Made by a program: the position numbers and the translations under genes
The notes under the pieces: model-generated
The model's database searches: none
What the model saw: only the letters and a program-made list of their open reading frames with translations
Told to the model about the DNA's origin: nothing
Source of the DNA: Solwaraspora sp. WMMD406
GTDB lineage: Bacteria > Actinomycetota > Actinomycetes > Mycobacteriales > Micromonosporaceae
Length of the DNA: 64,000 nucleotides
Reading direction: 5' to 3'
Assembly (NCBI RefSeq): GCF_029626025.1
Contig: NZ_JARUBF010000001.1
Span: forward strand, 2,480,001-2,544,000
Part shown: piece after piece, positions 58,080-64,000 of the stretch
Layout: every line of letters starts with the position of its first letter
Position numbering within the stretch: the first letter of the stretch is position 1

Positions 58080-58863
58080 GCCGGGACACCTCCGTCCGCA
58101 GCCGGTCGGTGATCGCGGCGGACAGGCTCGCCACCTCGGGCGAATCGATCCGTCGGGGTCGGGCCTGGTCCACCGGGAACTCCTCGATGATCCGGCCGGG
58201 TCGGCTGCTGAGCAGGATCACCCGGTCGCCGAGTCGGACGGCCTCCCGGACGTTGTGGGTCACGAACAGCACGGTGAGATTCCGTTCCCGCCAGATTCGC
58301 TCCAGCTCGTCGTGCAGCACGTCGCGGGTCATCGCGTCGAGCGCGCCGAACGGTTCGTCCATCAGCAACACGTCGGCGTCCTGGGCGAGGGCCCGGGCGA
58401 GCGCGACCCGTTGTCGCATCCCGCCGGAGAGTTCGTGTGGTCGCTTGTGCCCGAACCCACCGAGCCGGACCGTGTCCAGCAGGGCGGCGGCCCGTTCCCG
58501 TCGCTCCCGGCGGCCGACACCGCGTAGCCGCAACGCGATCTCGACGTTGCGGGCCACTGTCAACCAGGGGAACAGGGCGGATTCCTGGAACATCATCGCC
58601 ACCCGGTGATCACTGGTGTCGATGGTGCCGGCGGTGATCTCGTCGAGGCCGGCGACCAGCGACAACAGGGTGCTCTTGCCGCATCCGGAGGCGCCGAGCA
58701 GGCAGACGAACTCGCCCTGGTCGACGGTCAACGACACTCCGTCGAGGGCCAGCAGCGCCGAAGCGCCGCGCCCGTAGATCTTGCGTACGTCGTCGAGCCG
58801 GACGGCCGCGTCGCTGCGGCCGTCCGGTCGTTCGACGGCAGTCGCCACGTCGGCACTGCTCAT
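58069..58863 (-). CDS. sulfonate-type ABC transporter ATPase (second system)
   Basis: This 264-aa ATPase has Walker A GASGCGKST, Q-loop MFQESALFPWLTV, signature LSGGMRQR, Walker B with LLMDEPFGALDAMTR and H-loop THNVREAVRLGDR. These are SsuB/TauB-type sequences. ATG 58863 overlaps the binding-protein stop (TGATG). It would power the permease encoded next to it. Confidence 0.92.
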   Translation of the reverse strand: MSSADVATAVERPDGRSDAAVRLDDVRKIYGRGASALLALDGVSLTVDQGEFVCLLGASGCGKSTLLSLVAGLDEITAGTIDTSDHRVAMMFQESALFPWLTVARNVEIALRLRGVGRRERRERAAALLDTVRLGGFGHKRPHELSGGMRQRVALARALAQDADVLLMDEPFGALDAMTRDVLHDELERIWRERNLTVLFVTHNVREAVRLGDRVILLSSRPGRIIEEFPVDQARPRRIDSPEVASLSAAITDRLRTEVSRHAR

Positions 58864-59933
58864 CAGCCTGCGGCCTCTCCGTCGACCGTCGGCTTGCCGG
58901 CGGCGGTAAGCAGGTCGTTGAGCAGGTCGAGCTGGTAGATGCCGGTGAGGTCGACCGGGTCGAGCAGGCCGGCGTCCTGGGCGTGCTCGGCGCTGCCGTA
59001 CAGCGACGACGCGATCGGGTCGACGGTGAAGGTGAGGTTGTCCATCGAGGCGGCGAGGATCTCGTCGGTCAGCCGGTTGCCGGTGAGCGCTTCGAGGTGG
59101 TCGTTGGCGGTGGTCGCGGCCGCCTCGGGCTCGGTCGCCAGATAGTCCAGCGCCGCGAGATGGCCCCTCAGCAGGTCGCGTACGACGTCCGGGTCGGCCG
59201 CCAGGAACTCCTTGCTGACGATCAGGTGGGTGGTGACGAACTCGCCGCCGGGCCATTCGTCGCGTTCGTCGACGAGCACCGTGGCGCCGTGTTCGATGAT
59301 CAGCCGGCTCAGGTGGGGTTCGGGCAGCCAGGCGCCGTCGATCGCGCCGCTGGTGTACGCGGCGACGACCTCCGAGTTCGCGGTCGGCACCACGGAGACG
59401 TCGCCGCCGCCGGAGGTGTCCGTGGCGTACCCCTGCTCCTTGAGCCAGTGCCGCAGCGCGACGTCCTGGGTGTTGCCCAGCTGCGGGGTGGCGATCTTCT
59501 TGCCCCGCAGGTCCGCCACTGAGGTGATCTCCGGCTTGACCACCAGTGCGGCACCGCCACTGGTGACTCCGGAGATGATCTGCAGCGCTTCGCCTTGTGA
59601 CTGGGCCCAGCCGGTGATCGCCGGGTTGGGGCCGATGTAGGTGGCGTCGATCGCACCGGAGAACAGCGCCTCGATCGCCGACGGGCCGGCGTTGAAGGTG
59701 GTGGTCTCCAGTGTCACGTCGCCGAGGTTCTCCGCGAAGATGCCGTTCTCCACCCCGACCAGGGCGGGTGCGTGGGTGATGTTGGGGAAGTAGCCGAGCC
59801 GCAGGGTGGTGGCCTGGTCGCCGCCGCTGGCGTCCTGTGCCGGCCCATCGTCCCCGCCGCACGCCGCCAGCGTGGCGCCGGCTAGCAGCGCGATGGCCGT
59901 GGTGGTGGCCAGCTGTCGGATGCGTGAGCTCAT
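58863..59933 (-). CDS. sulfonate-type substrate-binding lipoprotein (SsuA-like, second system)
   Basis: This 356-aa lipoprotein has lipobox TLAAC (Cys about 25), LRLGYFPNITHAPALVGVE at the start of the binding fold, IGPNPAITGWAQSQG, LRGKKIATPQLGNTQDVALR and the C-terminal DPVDLTGIYQLDLLN. It captures an aliphatic sulfonate or similar anion. ATG 59933 overlaps the Rrf2 stop (ATGA), so binding protein and regulator are translated together. Confidence 0.9.
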   Translation of the reverse strand: MSSRIRQLATTTAIALLAGATLAACGGDDGPAQDASGGDQATTLRLGYFPNITHAPALVGVENGIFAENLGDVTLETTTFNAGPSAIEALFSGAIDATYIGPNPAITGWAQSQGEALQIISGVTSGGAALVVKPEITSVADLRGKKIATPQLGNTQDVALRHWLKEQGYATDTSGGGDVSVVPTANSEVVAAYTSGAIDGAWLPEPHLSRLIIEHGATVLVDERDEWPGGEFVTTHLIVSKEFLAADPDVVRDLLRGHLAALDYLATEPEAAATTANDHLEALTGNRLTDEILAASMDNLTFTVDPIASSLYGSAEHAQDAGLLDPVDLTGIYQLDLLNDLLTAAGKPTVDGEAAG

Positions 59934-60400
59934 CGTCGTCCTCCGAGAGGTTGTCTATTAATTTGATCGACTTTTGGTTTTATAGGCGGGGTGCCGCGAG
60001 TGCCTTGGGACAGCAGATCGGCCAGACTGATGTCGTCGACGACTCCCTCGATCGCCTCGTTGACGGCGATCCAGACCTCCCGCAGGCCCGTCGCGGCACC
60101 GGCGTAGGTCGCCGCCGTCGCGGGCAGTCCGCGGACCGTGGTGAGGCTGCCGGTCAGCGCCCGCAGCACCTCGCCGACGGTGATCTCGGTCGCCGGCCGG
60201 GTGAGCTGGTAGCCGCCCAGACCGCCGCGGTGGCTGTGCAGCAGGCCGGTTCGGCGCAGGTCGAGCAGTATTCCTTGGAGGAAGCTCATCGGCAGGCCCT
60301 GCTGTTCGGCCAGGGTCGATGCTTTCACCAGGTTGCTCGGTTCGGCGGCGATCGAGAGCATCGCCCGGAGTGCGTAGTCGCTGCGTGCGGAGACGAACAT
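59930..60400 (-). CDS. Rrf2-family regulator (CymR-like, no Fe-S cysteines)
   Basis: This 156-aa protein has an N-terminal winged helix-turn-helix: SARSDYALRAMLSIAAE, ASTLAEQQGLPMSFLQGILL, LRRTGLLHSHRGGLGGYQLT. The dimer helix is at about 85-125. It has no cysteine at all, so unlike IscR and NsrR it cannot hold an iron-sulfur cluster and resembles the sulfur repressor CymR. It heads the importer operon. The palindrome at 60442-60458 overlaps its own promoter, pointing to autorepression and to control of the other sites. Confidence 0.88.
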   Translation of the reverse strand: MFVSARSDYALRAMLSIAAEPSNLVKASTLAEQQGLPMSFLQGILLDLRRTGLLHSHRGGLGGYQLTRPATEITVGEVLRALTGSLTTVRGLPATAATYAGAATGLREVWIAVNEAIEGVVDDISLADLLSQGTRGTPPIKPKVDQINRQPLGGRR

Positions 60401-60441
60401 CGGAGTCCTTCCGTCGACGTTGGCCCGCTAACCCCATGTGT

Positions 60442-60458
60442 CCTATCGGACTGATAGG
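60442..60458. promoter_or_regulatory. sulfur-regulon palindrome, site 4 (Rrf2 operon)
   Basis: CCTATCGGACTGATAGG: perfect CCTAT/ATAGG ends with 7 bp between, extending to TCCTATC/GATAGGA. It lies directly after a -10-like GATTAT (60465-60460) with TTGACC (60489-60484) 18 bp upstream on the reverse strand, so a bound repressor would cover the start of transcription. Confidence 0.7.
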
Positions 60459-60549
60459 AATAATCGAGCAGGCGTCCATACGCGGTCAATCGGTGTTCAA
60501 ATAGTGAGACGTGGTCGCCTTTCGGCTTTGTCGGGCCCCGGCCGGCGGC

Positions 60550-63500
60550 TCAGCGCGCCGGTACCGGCAGCCGCCCGGCGACCAGGCCCGCGACGGCCGT
60601 ACCAGCCAGGTGCAGTGGCGCCGCGACGATCCCCGCCGCCCGCGCCGCCGACCAGTACGCCGCCGCCAGTTCCGTCCCCACCAGACCGTGCACCAGCGGC
60701 AGGTCCGGTCGAGCCGCCTGCAGCAACGACTCCACCTGGCAAGACGCCACCGCGTCCGGCAGCCCGCCCCGGGCGGCGTACCCGGCCACCGCCACCGGCG
60801 GCAACCCGGCCGGCAGCAGCCGGCGCACCGTACCGCAGGAGAGCAGGCCACCACCGACCACCAGCACGTCGCCGTCGCGGCGCATCCGGTCCAGCGCCGC
60901 GTCCGGGTCGACGCAGTACGGGAACGAGTCGTCGACCAGCACCGTACCCGGCCGCAGCCGGCCGACGTCGACGATCTCCGACGAGGCGCTCACCGCCGCC
61001 ACGATCGTCGCCGCCGCGTACACCTCCGGCGCGGCGGTCGATGCCGCACCGCCAGCGGAGATCGAGTCGGCCCAGACCAGCTCGCCACGGAACCCCAACC
61101 GGCGGATCCGATCCGGATAGTCGGCCAGCCGCCGCCGGCTCGCCGGCAGGTCCGCCAACACGATCCGGGGCGGGTGCGGCCCACCATGGCGCAGCAACAA
61201 CTCCACCGCAGACCGGCCGATCGACCCCAGACCGACGACGGCCAACGGACCGGCGGTCAGGTCACGGCCGGCGGCCGTCAGCGCGGCGAGCGTGGTCAGC
61301 ACCACCGAGGTGGCGGTGGCCGCGTGCCCGGTCGTCACCCGTACCGCCGGGTCGACCCGCCGGACCACGTCGAAGCCGTAGCCGGTGACCGACGGCAGCA
61401 TGCCGGCCAACGACACGCACCGGGCACCCGCCCGCGTCGCCAACCGGACCGCGTCGGCGGTCGTCGACGCCAGGCCGGGGCCGAGTTCGTCGGCGAACAC
61501 CGGCAGGCAGACGAACCCGGACCGGCCGAGCGGGGTGACCAGCTCCTCCAACAACCGGGGTGCCCCGGTCGGAAACAGCAGCTCGCGGAGGTGCTCTCGG
61601 GGCAGTTCGGCCGCCGGCATGCCGGCCAGCGCCGCCAGCTGCGCCGGTGCCGGCAGGTAGCCGACGATCGCCGCGTCCAGCACGGCGGCCACCGTTGCGG
61701 CCACCGTCGCGGCCCGGCCGGTCGCGGTCGCGTCGGCGATCCGGCCGGCGTCCGTTCGGCCGGTGCCGCCAGCTGCGGCGACCAGGTCGGCTCCGATCGC
61801 GGTGACGAAGTCGGCGAAGCGGTCGGTGTCCATCGCCGCCGGCGCGGCTCGTACGGCGACGCGCAGCCCGTCACCCACCGGCCGGACGGTGAGCAGGACA
61901 TCGGTGCCGACCGGCGGCGGCTCCAGCTCGCTGTCGGTCTCGTCCGGCTCGATGGTCAACTCGCCGGTGGCCGCCGGCCCGAGCCCGGTGAAGTCCAACG
62001 AGCTGAAGATGAACTGGGCACCGAGCAGCGCGGACGCCCCGGTCAGCAGCGCGGACGCCCCGGAAGCGTCGGCGGACGCCCCGCCGTCGGTGCCGGCCCG
62101 CGCACTGTCGGATCCGTACCGGCGGGTGGCGGCGACCTCGGCGGCCACCCGCGCCAGGTCGTCGCCGAACGTCTCGGCGTCGGTGAGTCGCAGCGGCAGC
62201 AGCACCGCGCACGGGCCGAACAGTCGGTGCAGATCCGGCAACGGGTGGTCGCGGCCGGTCACGGTCAGCCCGATCACCAGGTCACCCTGGCCGGTCAGCC
62301 GGGCCAACCCTCGGCGGTACGCGGTGAGAATCGGCGCGTACCCGGTGGTGCCCGCCGCCGCGGCCAGCCGGCGCAGCCCGGCGGTGACCGTACCGTCCAG
62401 GGTGAACCCACCCGTGCGGGCCCGGTCGTGCCCGGCGGCAACGCCACCCGCACCCCCACCGCCACCCGTGTCGGCGGCGACGGGAACACGCAGCGTCGGC
62501 GGCCGGTACGGCGACCCGAACCGCTCCCGCCACCAGCGTCGCGCCTCCGGATCGGGCATCCGCCGGTGCAGCCAGTCGACGTAGTCGCGAAACGTGGTCC
62601 GGGGCGGCGGTGCCGTGTCGACCGCCGGATGCGCGTGCAATGACAGCAGTTCCCGCCCGAGCAGCGCGGCGCTGTAGCCGTCGCCGATCAGATGGTGCGC
62701 GTGCACCACCAGGACGTGCTCGTCGGGAGCGAGCGTCAGCACCAGCAACCGCAGTAACGGCCAGGCCCACGGCTCCACCGACCGCTGCCGTTCCCGGGCC
62801 ACGATCTCGGCGACCTGACCGGCCGAGGCGACGGATTCGAACCGCACGGGCAGCCGCAGCGTCGCCGGCAACTCCTGCTGCACCGGCGGCCGTGCCCCGG
62901 CGGGGAACACCGTACGCAGCATCGGATGCCGCGCCACGACGATGTCGACGGCCCGCTGGAACCGCTGCCGGTCCAGCCGACCCGACAGCCGCAGCCGGGC
63001 CAGCCAGGTCGAACTGCTGCCCGGCGCGGCCGCCTCGGCGAGCAGGAAGCCGCGCTGCGCCGGGGACAGTGGGTACGGCCGTGGATCGTAGGGGGCGTCG
63101 ACCGGTGCCGGGACTGCCGCCGCCGGTGCCGGCGTCGCTTCGACTTCCGGTGTTGCGTCGACCTCCGGCGCTGCGATGTCGAGCGCCGCCGACAGCCCGG
63201 CCAGGGTCCGGTGGTCGTAGATCACTGCCGGGCCGGGCGCGGCCGGGAACTGCTCCCGCAGCCGGGCGAAGACCTCGATCGCCACGATCGAGTCGCCGCC
63301 GAGGGCGAAGAAGTCGTCGTCGCGGCCGACGGCCGGCACCCCGAGCACCGCCTGCCACACCTGCGCCACCTGCCGCTCGGTGTCGGTGAGCGGCGGCTCC
63401 GCGCCCGCCTCCGGGAGCCGCCGCCGTCCACCGTCCGCCGGCACTTCATCCTCAGTAGATGGTGGCTCTTCGTCGAGCAGCCCGGCCAGCAGACGCCGGT

Positions 63501-64000
63501 CCACTTTGCCGGTGGCGGTCAGCGGCAGCGCCCGTACCGGTCGGATCCGGGCCGGCACCCACTGCGGCGGCAGCCGGTCCGCGAGATGCCGGCGCAGCGC
63601 GGCGGCCGTCGCCACCGGGTCGTCCGCAGCGTCCCCGGTCGGTTGCACGAACGCGACCAGCCGGGGGTACGGCGTCGCCTGGTACAGCACCGCCGCACCG
63701 CCGACCGCCGGATGGCCGCTCAACGCCGCTTCGATCTCCGCCGGCTCGATCCGGTGGCCGTGCAGCTTCACCTGGTCGTCGAGCCGACCGAGGAACTCCA
63801 GGTCACCGGTGGGTCCGACGCGGACCCGGTCGCCGCTGCGATACCAGCGCCGGCCGTCGCGCTGGACGAACGCCGCTGCGGTCTGCTCCGGATCGTCCAG
63901 GTAGCCGCTGGTCAACCCGGGCCCGGCGATCTGCAGCTCGCCGGGCTCACCCGGCGGGCAGGGCCGCCCGTCGGCGTCGACGACGGCCAGGGCCGCGCCG
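60550..64000 (-). CDS. NRPS C-terminal part: A(partial)-PCP-C-AAR-like reductase, cut by window edge
   Basis: The frame is open to the right edge (1150 codons). In order from the edge: the end of an adenylation domain (YRSGDRV; GRLDDQVKLHGHRIEP, 63795-63745; LTATGKVDRR); a PCP with Ser in LGGDSI (63289-63291); a complete condensation domain with HHLIGDG (H at about 62695); a long linker; and a 370-residue C-terminal domain. The last domain has Rossmann motif VVGLGSIGRS (about 61215-61240), TTGHAATATS before it, and DDSFPYCVD and GGGLLSCGT (Cys about 60835) after it. That order resembles cyanobacterial acyl-ACP reductase (AAR). It would load, condense and then probably release the chain by reduction. 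The A-domain specificity pocket lies outside the window. Confidence 0.85.
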   Translation of the reverse strand, partial: GAALAVVDADGRPCPPGEPGELQIAGPGLTSGYLDDPEQTAAAFVQRDGRRWYRSGDRVRVGPTGDLEFLGRLDDQVKLHGHRIEPAEIEAALSGHPAVGGAAVLYQATPYPRLVAFVQPTGDAADDPVATAAALRRHLADRLPPQWVPARIRPVRALPLTATGKVDRRLLAGLLDEEPPSTEDEVPADGGRRRLPEAGAEPPLTDTERQVAQVWQAVLGVPAVGRDDDFFALGGDSIVAIEVFARLREQFPAAPGPAVIYDHRTLAGLSAALDIAAPEVDATPEVEATPAPAAAVPAPVDAPYDPRPYPLSPAQRGFLLAEAAAPGSSSTWLARLRLSGRLDRQRFQRAVDIVVARHPMLRTVFPAGARPPVQQELPATLRLPVRFESVASAGQVAEIVARERQRSVEPWAWPLLRLLVLTLAPDEHVLVVHAHHLIGDGYSAALLGRELLSLHAHPAVDTAPPPRTTFRDYVDWLHRRMPDPEARRWWRERFGSPYRPPTLRVPVAADTGGGGGAGGVAAGHDRARTGGFTLDGTVTAGLRRLAAAAGTTGYAPILTAYRRGLARLTGQGDLVIGLTVTGRDHPLPDLHRLFGPCAVLLPLRLTDAETFGDDLARVAAEVAATRRYGSDSARAGTDGGASADASGASALLTGASALLGAQFIFSSLDFTGLGPAATGELTIEPDETDSELEPPPVGTDVLLTVRPVGDGLRVAVRAAPAAMDTDRFADFVTAIGADLVAAAGGTGRTDAGRIADATATGRAATVAATVAAVLDAAIVGYLPAPAQLAALAGMPAAELPREHLRELLFPTGAPRLLEELVTPLGRSGFVCLPVFADELGPGLASTTADAVRLATRAGARCVSLAGMLPSVTGYGFDVVRRVDPAVRVTTGHAATATSVVLTTLAALTAAGRDLTAGPLAVVGLGSIGRSAVELLLRHGGPHPPRIVLADLPASRRRLADYPDRIRRLGFRGELVWADSISAGGAASTAAPEVYAAATIVAAVSASSEIVDVGRLRPGTVLVDDSFPYCVDPDAALDRMRRDGDVLVVGGGLLSCGTVRRLLPAGLPPVAVAGYAARGGLPDAVASCQVESLLQAARPDLPLVHGLVGTELAAAYWSAARAAGIVAAPLHLAGTAVAGLVAGRLPVPAR

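Noticed and set aside
60550-61670. Terminal NRPS domain as ordinary thioester reductase (R) or thioesterase
   Set aside because: There is no GHSxG-type serine and no N-terminal GxTGFLG motif with the SDR Y-x3-K; the Rossmann motif sits in the middle and is preceded by a TTGHAAT segment as in AAR.
1-64000. tRNA or rRNA genes, CRISPR arrays, insertion sequences, attachment sites
   Set aside because: None was seen: no transposase or integrase frame, no regularly spaced repeat-spacer array, no cloverleaf noticed by eye. A tRNA scan was not possible.

Overview
The DNA is very GC-rich with strong GC3 bias, uses many GTG/TTG starts, and carries mycothiol-type, ergothioneine, XRE/DUF397 and enediyne PKS genes. 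This points to a filamentous actinomycete, probably Micromonosporaceae (inference; no rRNA or marker gene is present).

Layout. (1) 1-6 kb: the end of an MFS exporter gene, a CehA/McbA-like remnant, an acetamidase/formamidase, and a divergent aromatic-degradation operon (Rieske dioxygenase alpha and beta, Dabb barrel, two-domain VOC dioxygenase). (2) 6-11 kb: an XRE/DUF397 regulator pair, a pentapeptide-like membrane protein, a frameshifted sigma factor, a membrane protein and a class C serine hydrolase. (3) 11-18 kb: four paralogous secreted PL1 pectate lyases in one tightly coupled operon. (4) 18-39.5 kb: an enediyne-type biosynthetic locus. Its core is E3-E4-E5-PKSE-E10-flavin reductase-P450. 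An AraC regulator, a DUF5987/GMC oxidoreductase pair, an SDR and two same-length AhpD/CMD-like proteins flank it, one CMD protein on each side. No sugar, second-chromophore, apoprotein or dedicated resistance gene is visible. (5) 39.8-44.3 kb: egtABCD for ergothioneine, without egtE. (6) 44.3-46.9 kb: a polar amino-acid ABC importer. (7) 47-60.4 kb: a sulfur-scavenging island with two aliphatic-sulfonate-type ABC importers, an AprAB-like flavoprotein/ferredoxin pair, a cysteine-dioxygenase-like protein, a rhodanese, an SfnB-like flavin monooxygenase, an SsuE-like FMN reductase, a TSUP exporter, a winged-helix regulator and an Rrf2 regulator. (8) 60.5 kb to the right edge: the 3' part of an NRPS gene whose last domain looks like a cyanobacterial acyl-ACP reductase (AAR) rather than a thioesterase or normal reductase.

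How it fits together. The enediyne core would make and release a conjugated polyene and start tailoring it; the decorating genes are not seen here. The sulfur island reads as one regulon. A 17-bp palindrome of form CCTAY-N7-RTAGG lies just upstream of four separate transcription units, including the Rrf2 gene itself, so Rrf2 is the likely common repressor. The unit farthest from its operator has a small cysteine-containing leader ORF between operator and first gene. Sulfur scavenging and thiol synthesis next to an enediyne locus may be functionally related, but that is inference.
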